Origin: Candidatus Poribacteria bacterium
Lineage (GTDB): Bacteria; Poribacteria; WGA-4E; WGA-3G
Reading direction: 5' to 3'
DNA length: 64,000 nucleotides
Assembly (NCBI GenBank): GCA_022827225.1
Contig: JAJDTJ010000149.1
Coordinates: forward strand, 1-64,000
Positions 1 through 8,664 of this stretch are shown here, in pieces; positions within the stretch are counted from its first letter, which is position 1; every line of letters begins with the position of its first letter. A program made the position numbers and the translations under genes. The notes beneath the pieces are model-generated. The model ran no database searches, was not told where the DNA came from, and worked only from the letters and a program-made list of their open reading frames with translations.

Positions 1-1
1 A

Positions 2-118
2 ATCAGTCTCATTGAACAACTTTTCCCCAAGTCGATTCATGCGGTGTCAGCAGCCGGTTTTGAGTTGAAAGTGCTTTTGTTTGTTATCGCAACGAGTATA
101 AAGCAGCTATTTGGATAA
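2..118 (+). CDS. C-terminal end of an unidentified ORF entering from the left edge
   Basis: An open frame runs from the window edge to a TAA at 116-118 and encodes about 38 residues rich in Leu, Ile, Val and Phe. It overlaps the start of the TnpB ORF by a few bases in another frame. It could be the tail of a DDE transposase or another gene, but nothing diagnostic is visible. Its position against a truncated TnpB suggests an older insertion-sequence junction. Very low certainty. Confidence 0.2.
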   Translation: MSLIEQLFPKSIHAVSAAGFELKVLLFVIATSIKQLFG

Positions 119-851
119 AGGTAGCAACTTGGGTTATTCTAAAACGATAGCACCTCCTAAAAGAAGAGGGGACGGTGTTGTTGGTGTTGATATTGGTGAA
201 ATACACCCGATTGTCAGTCACGATGGACAGCACACTGAAATCTATAATGGACGGTATATCCGCTCGCTATACCGACATAGAAATAAAGTGCTTGCTGAAT
301 TCCATCAGATGCTTAGTCGTTGTAAACGCCATTCTAAACGCTGGTGGAGACTCACACGCCGCAAGTGGAAGCGTATGAAAAAGATTGATGCCCAAATTAA
401 AGATGCTCTCAACAAGCATACCACCAACTTTGTGAAGTCCACAGCAGAACGCAATATCGGCACTATTGTGCTTGGAGACCTCACAGGTATCCGAATAAAC
501 ATTAACTATAGTAAGCGTTCTAATCAGAAACTCCACCAATGGGCGTTCAGTAAAATCACCTCACTAATCACCTACAAAGCGAAAGAGTTAGGTATCAAGG
601 TTGAGCAAATAGACGAGGCATATACCTCTCAAACTTGCCCAAAATGTGGCAACCGAAAGAAGTCTAACAACCGAAACTATACTTGTAAGTGCGGGTTCAA
701 ATATCACCGTGACGGTGTAGGTGCGATCAATATCAGACGAAAGTATCTTGGACACTTCGGTGTCCCTGTAGTGGCGGACATGGATAACCAAGCCATGAAA
801 ATGACACCGCCCTTGGGCTTTCGATTGAAAGTCCCTGTTGCCTCGTCTTAA
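111..851 (+). CDS. tnpB: 5'-truncated TnpB (IS200/IS605-family RNA-guided nuclease)
   Basis: This 246-residue protein matches the C-terminal RuvC and zinc-finger half of TnpB. Full-length TnpB proteins are about 350-450 residues, and the N-terminal wedge/REC region is absent. A stop at 99-101 closes the frame, so the only start is a TTG at 111. The RuvC-I aspartate is D27 in GVDIG. The usual RuvC-II glutamate position is glycine (VLGDLTGI, G122), while a glutamate stands just before the zinc finger at E169 (IDEAYTSQTC). The CPKCG/CKCG finger uses C176, C179, C192 and C194, and the RuvC-III aspartate is D201. No TnpA gene is nearby. It is probably an immobile relic; whether it still cleaves DNA is unknown. 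Confidence 0.8.
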   Translation: MDKGSNLGYSKTIAPPKRRGDGVVGVDIGEIHPIVSHDGQHTEIYNGRYIRSLYRHRNKVLAEFHQMLSRCKRHSKRWWRLTRRKWKRMKKIDAQIKDALNKHTTNFVKSTAERNIGTIVLGDLTGIRININYSKRSNQKLHQWAFSKITSLITYKAKELGIKVEQIDEAYTSQTCPKCGNRKKSNNRNYTCKCGFKYHRDGVGAINIRRKYLGHFGVPVVADMDNQAMKMTPPLGFRLKVPVASS

Positions 852-914
852 ACACGAGGAATGTTCCTACAAGGAACAAAAGAATCCCCTTGCTTTAGCT
901 GGGGGAGTATGTCA
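841..914 (+). ncRNA. putative omega-RNA / IS200-605 right-end stem-loops
   Basis: From the tnpB stop codon onward there are three consecutive hairpins: CCTCGT/ACGAGG (841-846/854-859), GTTCCT/AGGAAC (863-868/872-877) and a C-rich/G-rich stem around 884-905 with loop TTGCTTTAGCT. The last resembles the subterminal hairpin of IS200/IS605 right ends, which in TnpB systems also forms the omega-RNA scaffold. In such systems the guide starts just past the element end, here probably near 914-920. The exact boundary is inferred. Confidence 0.45.
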
Positions 915-952
915 ATTGGAGTTATGCGAATTCAAACATTAAGGAGTTTTCC

Positions 953-1540
953 ATGGCAGTAATGTATGCCCCGGCAATCGCCGAAGTTATCGAAAAATTA
1001 GAAACAGGTAACCCACTCCCGAGGCTCGTCCCGCAAGAAGCGTGGAATAGCGAACTGACGAACGCTCTCGAATCGACATCGCTTGACGAACTTTTTCGGG
1101 GAGAATCGTTGAAAAATACCGCGTTTGGTAGTGCGATCAAGAGCGGTCTGCTTTTGTGGAACGATGCCTTGAATGCGTCACATAATATCTCACAAGGACT
1201 TGAGAATCAGACGGGTAGCTACTGGCACGGCATTATGCACCGTCGTGAACCGGACTACAGCAATTCCAAGTATTGGTTCGGTAGGGTCGGCGCACACCCG
1301 ATTTTTCCGCAGCTCCGCGAACGCGCAATCGCAATTTTGAAAGAGACACCGAATCCATCGGACACGCTCGAAGGCATTGCACAAGCGATTGCGGCATCGG
1401 AGGATTGGGACGCTTACCAGTTCATTGATTGGTGTCAGGCAGCCGAAAACGGGACGGATGATGTAGCCCGTTTCTTACAACAGGTACAGGTGGAAGAAAT
1501 TAAATTGTTACTGGCGTATTCCTATCAGAACGCCGTTTAA
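953..1540 (+). CDS. conserved hypothetical protein (HGIMHRREPDYSN motif)
   Basis: The 195-residue soluble protein has an AAGGAG ribosome site about six bases upstream of ATG 953. It has no signal peptide or membrane segment. The most striking stretch, near residues 92-112, is SYWHGIMHRREPDYSNSKYW, dense in His, Arg, Asp and Trp and likely the functional core. I have a loose memory of similar sequences in Planctomycetes-type genomes but cannot assign a domain name. The C-terminal third is helical and acidic. It lies between a TnpB relic and a secreted redox protein and shares no evident pathway with either. Function not recognised. Confidence 0.75.
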   Translation: MAVMYAPAIAEVIEKLETGNPLPRLVPQEAWNSELTNALESTSLDELFRGESLKNTAFGSAIKSGLLLWNDALNASHNISQGLENQTGSYWHGIMHRREPDYSNSKYWFGRVGAHPIFPQLRERAIAILKETPNPSDTLEGIAQAIAASEDWDAYQFIDWCQAAENGTDDVARFLQQVQVEEIKLLLAYSYQNAV

Positions 1541-1667
1541 TATACCGCGATTTATCGATATCGGTTTAGATCCGCTAATAGCACGGCTTGAAGCGGACAT
1601 CGCGAGTGAGCGAGTGAATGTAAAGCATGTTCGATTCGGTAGTTCCACAGGTCTAAGGAGGGTTAAG

Positions 1668-3923
1668 ATGTTCGTCCGAAATCAAGTTAACAAAGGTTCC
1701 AGTCGTTTATTTATTTTTCTGCTCACAGTTGCTTTGCTAATAGGCTTCTCCGCGAACTTTGCCGATGCAAGCCCGATGAAAACCGCCTACAAATATCAGG
1801 AAATTAAGGCGATCGCGAAGGGACTCAAGAAGCAGCGGACACCTGAAGATTTAGAAAAGTTAGTGGAGAAATCCAGCGACTTCATCGCATCACATCCGGA
1901 CTACAAGCGGGTGGATGAGGTCTACCATCTCCTCGGCAACGCTTTAGTTCAATTAGAGCGTGTTGAGGAAGGCATTCAAGTTTTTGAGAAGTTTGTTGAG
2001 ATCCATCCAGATGCCCGCTATGTTAGAGATAGCCTGTTAGAATTAGGATTAGCCTACGACAAGCTCGGTAAACACAACGAGGCGGATATAGCGTATAAGA
2101 AATTAATAGACCACCCCAAGTACGGTTCGGGATCACACGCGACACGTGCGAAGAAGATTCTTGAACAAGAAAGAGCCGATCGGAAAGGCGAATTACCGAA
2201 AGCACCCGGTGCACAACCCGCATCCGGCTCAAATCCGAGTCAGTGGATCGGTAAACCCGCGACAGATTTTGAGGTAACCGGCTTAGATGGTGAAATACTC
2301 TCCTTAGAGAAATACCGTGGACAGGTCATACTGCTTGATTTCTGGGCGACGTGGTGTGGACCCTGCATAGCTGAAATACCGAATGTCAAGAAGACTTACG
2401 AAACATACAAGGACCAGAAGTTTCAGATTATCGGTATTAGCTTGGACAGATCAAAGGAACCGCTTGAGGCGTATATTGAGGAAAAAAAACTCGCGTGGCT
2501 TCACTATTGGGACAACACCAGAAAAGTCAGCCGTCTTTACGAAGTACTGGCAATTCCGTCAACCTTCCTAATTGACGGTGAAGGTGTTATCCGCAAGACG
2601 AACCTGCGTGGGCATGCCCTTGAGCACGCTGTTGCTGAATTAGTGCAGGAAAACCTTGCAAAACCTACCGACGCATCCACGAAAACAGTTGAATCGAGTC
2701 CACTGTCGAAATCGATTCCTGCGACAAAACTAACTAAACCGGATACAACGCCTCAAATGGGAGCATCGGTTAACGATCTCAAAGCAAGGACGATGGCGTG
2801 GATCGGTAAACCGGCACCAGACTTTCAGGTGACAGGTTTAAACGGTGAAGCACTCTCCTTAGAGCCATATCGTGGGCAGGTAGTGCTGCTCGATTTCTGG
2901 GCAACGTGGTGTGGACCGTGTACCGCTGAGATGCCGAAAGTTAAAAAGACTTATGAGACGTACAAAGATCAGAAGTTTCAGATTATCGGTATTAGCTTGG
3001 ATAGGTCAAAGGAGCCACTTGCGGAATACATTGAGAAAGAGGGGATTGCGTGGCGTAACTACTGGGATGAAGATCGAAGTATAAGAACGTTATACGGGGT
3101 GCAAGCGATTCCGACAGCCTTTCTGATTGACGGTGAAGGTATTATCCGAAAGGCGAGCCTCGGCGGCTTTGATGTTGAAACCGCTGTTGCGGAACTGGTA
3201 AAAGAGAATCTCAAGCGTGCCACTGATGCCCCCGAAGGTGCCCACAATCTGGAACCGAATGCCAAAGAGATCATTAAAGCGGCTGTCGCTGCGCACGGCG
3301 GACTTGAGAAACTTGAAGCGGTAAAAAGCGTCATGATGGAGTCTCATAGTTTTGAACACTTCCCTGACGGTTCTATGCAAGATGAAGGAAAAAGTAAAAC
3401 ATACTTTTACGCGAACAAATTCCGTAGCGAATGGCGCAATCACAATCGTACGGGCGGCATAATCTTTGATGGGGAGTCGTTGTTTATGATATCGGATGGC
3501 GAGGTTAAACAGCTTCCACCGGAGGAAGGTGAGTCTTATGCCACCTTCTTTAAAGATAGCCTTTTCCGAGAGCCGACTTGGCTTTTAGCGAAACTCGTGA
3601 AAGACGATTTTCCGGTTCAATACTTAGGAACGGAGGCGGTAAAGGGGGTTCCTGCTTCCGTTCTCCTCGTTACGCAACCTTCCGGGAAAAAGTTAAAGGT
3701 CTTCATTAGCGAGGAAACTCGCTATGTCGTCCAATTCAGTTATGATACTGAGATCGGCGGAGGCGGTGTAGAAAATGTTGTCGCCTTCTTTGATGATTAT
3801 CAGGACGTAGACGGTATTAAGATCCCACACCACCGTGCCACAAAGAACGGTGAATATCGTCAAGTGTTAATCACTAACATCACATTGAACGCCGAACTTG
3901 ACGAGGCACTGTTTCGTCCGTAA
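1668..3923 (+). CDS. secreted TPR protein with two thioredoxin-like (TlpA/ResA-type) domains and a LolA-like tail
   Basis: The start is placed at ATG 1668 because CTAAGGAGGG lies just upstream; a GTG at 1614 would only add residues ahead of the signal peptide. A signal peptide (about residues 1-35) precedes TPR-like helices (about 40-170). Two redoxin domains follow, each with WATWCGPC; the catalytic cysteines are C230/C233 and C415/C418. A C-terminal domain (about 525-750) resembles LolA/outer-membrane-lipoprotein beta folds. Members with this motif reduce disulfides in the periplasm. The two redoxin domains are nearly identical over long DNA stretches, indicating recent internal duplication. 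The specific partner is unknown; the TPR segment suggests a protein scaffold. Confidence 0.85.
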   Translation: MFVRNQVNKGSSRLFIFLLTVALLIGFSANFADASPMKTAYKYQEIKAIAKGLKKQRTPEDLEKLVEKSSDFIASHPDYKRVDEVYHLLGNALVQLERVEEGIQVFEKFVEIHPDARYVRDSLLELGLAYDKLGKHNEADIAYKKLIDHPKYGSGSHATRAKKILEQERADRKGELPKAPGAQPASGSNPSQWIGKPATDFEVTGLDGEILSLEKYRGQVILLDFWATWCGPCIAEIPNVKKTYETYKDQKFQIIGISLDRSKEPLEAYIEEKKLAWLHYWDNTRKVSRLYEVLAIPSTFLIDGEGVIRKTNLRGHALEHAVAELVQENLAKPTDASTKTVESSPLSKSIPATKLTKPDTTPQMGASVNDLKARTMAWIGKPAPDFQVTGLNGEALSLEPYRGQVVLLDFWATWCGPCTAEMPKVKKTYETYKDQKFQIIGISLDRSKEPLAEYIEKEGIAWRNYWDEDRSIRTLYGVQAIPTAFLIDGEGIIRKASLGGFDVETAVAELVKENLKRATDAPEGAHNLEPNAKEIIKAAVAAHGGLEKLEAVKSVMMESHSFEHFPDGSMQDEGKSKTYFYANKFRSEWRNHNRTGGIIFDGESLFMISDGEVKQLPPEEGESYATFFKDSLFREPTWLLAKLVKDDFPVQYLGTEAVKGVPASVLLVTQPSGKKLKVFISEETRYVVQFSYDTEIGGGGVENVVAFFDDYQDVDGIKIPHHRATKNGEYRQVLITNITLNAELDEALFRP

Positions 3924-4012
3924 AAATAGACATCGGGTTTAACGCTCGCCACCTATATTTTTTGACGAGTTTGAATTCGCCTACTATCAAAATATATTTT
4001 GATGCGGAAATT

Positions 4013-5104
4013 ATGGCACAAGTCACTTTGAAAGATGTCACTAAAATTTACGACGGTGATGTTCTTGCAGTTGAACAGGTAGACTTTCAGATCCCGGACG
4101 AATCGTTTACGGTACTCGTCGGTCCATCGGGGTGCGGGAAGTCAACGATCCTACGGATGATTGCCGGACTGGAGGCGATTACTGGGGGCGACATCTATAT
4201 CGACGACCAACGCATCAACGACATCCCACCTAAAGATCGGGACATCGCTATGGTCTTTCAGAACTATGCGCTATATCCGCACATGACGGTGTATAAGAAC
4301 ATGGCGTTCGGGTTGAAACTCCGCAAATACCCAAAAAAAGAGATCGATCAACGCGTCAACGAAGCGGCAGAGATTCTGAGTATTTCGCACCTCTTAAATC
4401 GTAAACCGAAACATCTCTCTGGTGGGGAACGCCAACGTGTCGCTGTCGGTAGGGCAATCGTTCGTCATCCGAAGGTGTTCCTGTTCGATGAACCGTTGAG
4501 TAACCTCGATGCGAAGTTGCGTGTGCAAATGCGGATGGAGATCAGTCGGTTACACAACCGTCTTAACGCGACGATCGTCTACGTCACACACGACCAAGTT
4601 GAAGCGATGACGATGGGTGATCAGATCGTTGTGCTCAATGAAGGGAAAATCCAGCAGATCGCCGATCCGGGAACGCTGTATCATAAACCTGCAAACCGGT
4701 TTGTCGGCGGTTTCATCGGCACGCCACCGATGAACTTCATAGAGACACATATTGTGAATAACGGGGGTACCGCGACACTTCAGTTTGAGAACTTCGAGAT
4801 GGCACTGGATACCCGTCTCCAATCCGCATTGAAAGGACTTTCAGAAAGTGCAGTGACGCTCGGCATCCGTCCAGAAGATATTCACATCGGTCTTAACGCA
4901 GAAAACAGTGTTGAAACGCAGGTGGAATTGGTTGAACCGCTCGGAAACCATGCGCTCCTGTACCTGCGGACAGACAAAAACAGTTTCGTTGCGCAATCCG
5001 ATCTGATGGATGTACCCCAACACAATGCACCATTGACAGTCAGTTTCAATATGGACAAAGCACACCTATTCCACGCAGAAACAGGCAATTCACTATGTTT
5101 ATAG
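4013..5104 (+). CDS. ABC transporter ATP-binding protein, MalK/UgpC/MsmK type
   Basis: This is the ATPase of a carbohydrate-type importer (CUT1 family). From ATG 4013 the product begins MAQVTLKDVTKIY, the usual beginning of the family; a TTG at 3962 would add 17 atypical residues. Walker A GPSGCGKST is at residues 37-45, the Q-loop is in VFQNYALYPHMTV, the signature LSGGE is at 135-139 and Walker B LFDEP is near 160. A TOBE regulatory domain occupies the last about 110 residues. No permease or binding protein is adjacent, so it may energise transporters encoded elsewhere, as MsmK does. Its stop codon overlaps the end of the convergent Ldh gene by six bases. Confidence 0.9.
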   Translation: MAQVTLKDVTKIYDGDVLAVEQVDFQIPDESFTVLVGPSGCGKSTILRMIAGLEAITGGDIYIDDQRINDIPPKDRDIAMVFQNYALYPHMTVYKNMAFGLKLRKYPKKEIDQRVNEAAEILSISHLLNRKPKHLSGGERQRVAVGRAIVRHPKVFLFDEPLSNLDAKLRVQMRMEISRLHNRLNATIVYVTHDQVEAMTMGDQIVVLNEGKIQQIADPGTLYHKPANRFVGGFIGTPPMNFIETHIVNNGGTATLQFENFEMALDTRLQSALKGLSESAVTLGIRPEDIHIGLNAENSVETQVELVEPLGNHALLYLRTDKNSFVAQSDLMDVPQHNAPLTVSFNMDKAHLFHAETGNSLCL

Positions 5105-6118
5105 TGCCTGAATTTGTTCCCACGTCTCTGCGTCTATCGGGATACCTTCGCACTCCCTTTTGCGTTGTTCCGCCCACCCGCGTTCCCCCGGCATCCGAAT
5201 TGCATCAACCCCCGCAGCACGCTTTGCCGATTTGAGATACCCGATAAACCGTTCTATCTCCGCGCTGAACCCCGGAAACCCCCTAAAACTCGCCACGTTG
5301 ATAACAAGGACAAACAGTCCATTACCGACACGGGCATCCTCACTTTTGCTACACCCCGCGCCCGTAAGTGCGCCTGACAAAATGTCAACAATAACGCTTA
5401 GACCGAACCCCTTGTGTTGCGCGATACCACCGAACGGCAATAGGGCAGCAGGCGGCACGCCATAGAAATCATCCGGATGCGTCGTTGACTCGCCTTCAGC
5501 GTCAATGAGCCAACCGGGCGGGACTGCTTTATTCTCATGTTGTTTGACCCGAATCTTTCCTGACGCAACAACGCTTGTAGACATATCCAATACGATCGGA
5601 TCGTGTCCTTTAATCGGTACTGCGCACGCGATCGGATTCGTTGAAAGCCGTCCTTGAACCCCACCGTGTGGTGCGACACACGTACCGCCGCCGTGATCGT
5701 TTGCCGTGAGCAATCCAATCATCTCTGCATCCGCTGCGAGGCACGCATACCCACCTAACCGACCCACCTCATTGCACCGTGAAACCGCAACGGAGCTGAT
5801 GTCTGTCTGTTTTGCCTTCTCAATCGCCAATTCGACGGCGCGCGTCGCTATAACGGGACCGAACCCCCAATTGCCATCTAATACCGAGATGGATGCTGAT
5901 TCGTGAAGCGTCTCCGTCGGAGCCCCCGGTTGGATGAGTCCTGCTTCCAATTCACGAACATATTTCGGGAGATGGATAACGCCGTGTGAGTCGTGTCCGA
6001 CGCGATTGGCATCCACCATGGAACGGGTCACGATTTCCGCCTCGGCTGCTGGAATGTTTAATTTTTGGAAGACGTTGTGGCAAATAGCGGTGAGTTCTTC
6101 TGCTGTAAAGTTCGGCAC
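5099..6118 (-). CDS. Ldh family malate/(S)-lactate/ureidoglycolate-type dehydrogenase
   Basis: This is an NAD(P)-dependent 2-hydroxyacid oxidoreductase of the Ldh_2 family, which is unrelated to Rossmann-fold LDH. The chosen start is GTG at 6118-6116 (product begins VPNFTAEEL) because AAGGAG lies seven bases upstream; the longer frame to 6175 has no ribosome site. Family hallmarks visible are DSHGVIHLP near the N-terminus, the glycine-rich NDHGGG segment, PIACAVP, VLDMSTSVVA and the C-terminal FGLSVIVDILSGALTGAG. At about 339 residues the length is normal. The substrate cannot be told from sequence; malate, lactate, ureidoglycolate and sugar-acid homologues all exist. It is convergent with the upstream ABC ATPase. 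Confidence 0.88.
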   Translation of the reverse strand: MPNFTAEELTAICHNVFQKLNIPAAEAEIVTRSMVDANRVGHDSHGVIHLPKYVRELEAGLIQPGAPTETLHESASISVLDGNWGFGPVIATRAVELAIEKAKQTDISSVAVSRCNEVGRLGGYACLAADAEMIGLLTANDHGGGTCVAPHGGVQGRLSTNPIACAVPIKGHDPIVLDMSTSVVASGKIRVKQHENKAVPPGWLIDAEGESTTHPDDFYGVPPAALLPFGGIAQHKGFGLSVIVDILSGALTGAGCSKSEDARVGNGLFVLVINVASFRGFPGFSAEIERFIGYLKSAKRAAGVDAIRMPGERGWAEQRKRECEGIPIDAETWEQIQAL

Positions 6119-6259
6119 TGTGTGGCTCCTTGTATGAGGTCTTGCTATTTTACACCGCCCGGTTGGTGTTGTCAAGTGTAAATCACAAAAAAAAATACGC
6201 TTTGTGAGATTTTTTTCTCAAAGTTGCATTCATACCTTATAAAAGCACAAAATTTCATT

Positions 6260-6299
6260 TTACTTTGAGGTCTTTCTTATTACTTTGAGGTCTGTCTTA
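6260..6299 (+). repeat. two tandem 20-bp direct repeats upstream of the ECF sigma gene
   Basis: TTACTTTGAGGTCTTTCTTA (6260-6279) is followed at once by TTACTTTGAGGTCTGTCTTA (6280-6299), with one mismatch. The pair ends about 30 bases before the sigma-factor start, in the divergent region between the Ldh gene and the sigma gene. The phase of about two helical turns would suit paired binding of a regulator or an autoregulated ECF promoter; that role is inferred. Confidence 0.6.
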
Positions 6300-6330
6300 G
6301 ACTGCTTTCAGTTGGAGGGTTTTATGTCAG

Positions 6331-6963
6331 GTGACCGATGAGCAAAAACGAGATGCAGAACTCGTTCGGCAAATCTTATCTGGGGACGAAAGGGCTTTTG
6401 AAGTGCTTTACACACTCTACAAGCATCGTCTCTACCGGTATATCGCTAATAGAATAGACGACTGGCAAGATGCTGAGGAACTGACTAACGACACGTTCCT
6501 CAAAGCGAAAGAGCATTTAGAAACGCTTGAAGAGCCTGAAAAGGTTTTGAACTGGATGTTTCGCATTGCCAGCCAACTGGTCGCCGGATGGTACCGAAAA
6601 AATCGGAAGTCCGACACAGCACGATCCTTCATCAACATTTATGAAGTTGAGGGAGAATATGAAGCGACGACTGTTATCCATCAGGCTGCACAAGAAAACG
6701 CAACGGAGACAGCGAGATGGATAGCACTCTCGGAAGCCATCGCACAACTTCCTGAATTAGAGCGGCGGATGCTTCAGCTGCAACTTGAACGGAAAAATTA
6801 CAGAGAAATTGCTGAAATATGTCAGGTCTCTGTAGGATCTGTAAGAAATCGGTTGCCTCGGGCAAAGAAAAAACTCGAAGCCTGGGGGGTAGCTTGGGAA
6901 GAAGCAAATGCTGAAGGGTTAGACCTGGATTTCTCTGAATTCAACAAGAAGTCAGAAAAATGA
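6331..6963 (+). CDS. ECF-type RNA polymerase sigma factor
   Basis: The 210-residue protein has sigma70 region 2 (about residues 18-95, with DAEELTNDTFLKA) and region 4 (about 135-185, an HTH with NYREIAEICQVSVGSVRNRL), linked without region 3, as in ECF sigmas. The start is taken as GTG 6331, 11 bases after GGAGGG. That same ribosome site sits four bases before an ATG at 6324 that opens a five-codon ORF overlapping the GTG, so translation may be modulated by a leader. No anti-sigma gene with a recognisable fold is adjacent; instead three envelope coiled-coil proteins follow. Two 20-bp repeats lie just upstream. Confidence 0.88.
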   Translation: MTDEQKRDAELVRQILSGDERAFEVLYTLYKHRLYRYIANRIDDWQDAEELTNDTFLKAKEHLETLEEPEKVLNWMFRIASQLVAGWYRKNRKSDTARSFINIYEVEGEYEATTVIHQAAQENATETARWIALSEAIAQLPELERRMLQLQLERKNYREIAEICQVSVGSVRNRLPRAKKKLEAWGVAWEEANAEGLDLDFSEFNKKSEK

Positions 6964-7114
6964 GAAGGTCTCATTGACAACCGTGGTATTGTTTCGCTGA
7001 CCTGACAGTCTCCAAGTTGTATGATTTATTACCTTGAACCTAAGAATAGTATTTTAACATCGGCACGGAACCACACGACCGTGTTGACACGCTCAAAGGG
7101 AGAACACATTAATT

Positions 7115-7624
7115 ATGAGACAATATAAGGGATATATCCTTTTTCTTTTACTTGGCACCATCTTTTTCACTGTTGGTGGCACCGTCAACGCACAAAACGC
7201 AGCGGAGCTGCAGGCAGAGATTGACGCACTCAAACAAGATATGGTTGATTTAAGAAAGGCACAGATAGAGCTCACTGCAGCCATGGCGCAGGCATATCGC
7301 GACTTGGAGGAAATCTCGGAGAAAGTCGACAGTGCCCGATACTGGCTCACGATCGCGAGATTATACCTCGTTGATGCGGAGGCGGACCTCGCAAATGCCA
7401 ATGACGAGAACAGGGAGGCGGCCGAAGAATGGGCTGCATACTGGCGAAGCGTCGTCATAGATTTAGCGGATTACCTACTTGAGGTACAAACCGAATACGG
7501 AGATGCTACCGACAACTTGAGTAACCTACAAGTAGAATACCAGAAAAATAATGTAAGAATTGACCGTTTGGCGGCAGAAATTGCTGCAAAGGAGGCTGAA
7601 TTGGAGCAACTCCAAGGGAATTAA
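7115..7624 (+). CDS. secreted coiled-coil protein
   Basis: The 169-residue product starts with a clear signal peptide (basic MRQYKG, hydrophobic core, cleavage likely after VNA near residue 26). The rest is almost wholly heptad-like helix rich in Ala, Glu, Asp, Leu and Lys, typical of a periplasmic coiled coil. The mature part has no cysteine. It is the first of three envelope proteins after the ECF sigma gene, 151 bases downstream, with a moderate GGGAGA ribosome site. The function is not recognised; by position it could be part of, or a target of, an envelope-stress response. Confidence 0.75.
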   Translation: MRQYKGYILFLLLGTIFFTVGGTVNAQNAAELQAEIDALKQDMVDLRKAQIELTAAMAQAYRDLEEISEKVDSARYWLTIARLYLVDAEADLANANDENREAAEEWAAYWRSVVIDLADYLLEVQTEYGDATDNLSNLQVEYQKNNVRIDRLAAEIAAKEAELEQLQGN

Positions 7625-8117
7625 TTGATTGAGGATGGTGCATAAATATTTCTTGTAGGGATGTTTGCTGGGGTGTTTCTCCAAGTCTCCCAACCCGTAA
7701 GATGAACAGATGACACGTCATCTTACACATTTCGATTGCAAATATTGCCAACTTTTGTGAAAGATATGATGTATTCCCTCGCGTTGCAACTTTTTTGTTT
7801 GACAATAACACCCACATGTGTTACATTTAAACACGTCTCTTGTTGTTGTCATACATATTTTTTTCATGGCAGCCTCTATCGTTTCTTGAGGTGCGTCGAG
7901 GGTGAAACCACCACCCATCGACGCGGCACTGCCATAACCAGACTATGCCAGCGCTGGTTTCTATCATAGCAGATAACAGGGTTATGTGCTATAACAATAG
8001 AGACCAGCCCTTAATCGGGACGTATTGCCAGACATTCCTTTTCCCTGACCTTCCTTTTCTTTGTTGCGTTGTGTCGGCAAAACTCCCAAACTTCATACAG
8101 AGAGGATGCGAAAAATA
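7625..8117. other. 493-bp intergenic stretch with one hairpin; no convincing gene
   Basis: No ORF with a ribosome site and a recognisable product was found. An imperfect hairpin lies at about 7891-7929 (GTGCGTCGA against TCGACGCGGCAC). Near 7655-7700 there is TTGTAGGG followed by AGTCTCCCAACCCG, which looks like dispersed-repeat debris. A 66-codon minus-strand frame (7718-7918) has a CNTCGC motif but no clear ribosome site, and I do not call it as a gene. Confidence 0.4.
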
Positions 8118-8642
8118 ATGAGGCACAAGAAAAATTTACGAAAACTATTGACTTTGGTTTATCTATTAACACTGACAATCTGTGTTTTCAGCTTAGCAAA
8201 CCCAATGAGCCATATACTAACGGCTATCAAGGCAGCTCAGGCCATCGAAAGCGCGCTTAACCAAGATATTATATCTATTGCTAAGACTGTTCTCAGTCTT
8301 CAAAACGATATTCTTGAGATGCAAGAGCAGAAAGCTGAGATGATAGAGATGCGAGATGTGTTGTGGCATATAGCGAGTTCAGCTTATACGGACTACTGTG
8401 GTGCCATGGCTACCGGAGATTATGAAAGTGCAAAGTATCATTGGAGGAGATATAGTAATGCGATGCAGTCAATTAAATATTGGAATCGTCAAATTGATTT
8501 GGTTGACCGCGAGATTTTTGTCTATCAGGAAATGTATTTAAAATACGAGCTCGAGAAGCTCGAGAAAAAAAGAGATGAACTTGATGAGATACTTGCCGAG
8601 ATAGATAGATTAAACGAGCAACTGTCGGGTTCAAGCGATTAG
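8118..8642 (+). CDS. secreted or membrane-anchored coiled-coil protein
   Basis: The start ATG 8118 is preferred over ATG 8106 and the upstream non-ATG start at 8061 because AGAGAGG lies about 12 bases before it and the product then opens with a standard signal sequence (MRHKKNLRKLL plus a hydrophobic stretch to about residue 28). The remaining about 145 residues are predicted helix with heptads, ending in an acidic Glu/Leu-rich coil. It has the same layout as the protein encoded at 7115-7624, though sequence similarity is low. It is followed after 22 bases by the next envelope gene, so the two are probably co-transcribed. Function not recognised. Confidence 0.7.
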   Translation: MRHKKNLRKLLTLVYLLTLTICVFSLANPMSHILTAIKAAQAIESALNQDIISIAKTVLSLQNDILEMQEQKAEMIEMRDVLWHIASSAYTDYCGAMATGDYESAKYHWRRYSNAMQSIKYWNRQIDLVDREIFVYQEMYLKYELEKLEKKRDELDEILAEIDRLNEQLSGSSD

Positions 8643-8664
8643 AACCCTAATTAGGAGGTTTACA

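Noticed and set aside
7718..7918. 66-codon minus-strand frame with CNTCGC that looks like part of a zinc ribbon
   Set aside because: No ribosome site, no neighbour on that strand and only one candidate metal pair; could be debris of a mobile gene but is not supportable.
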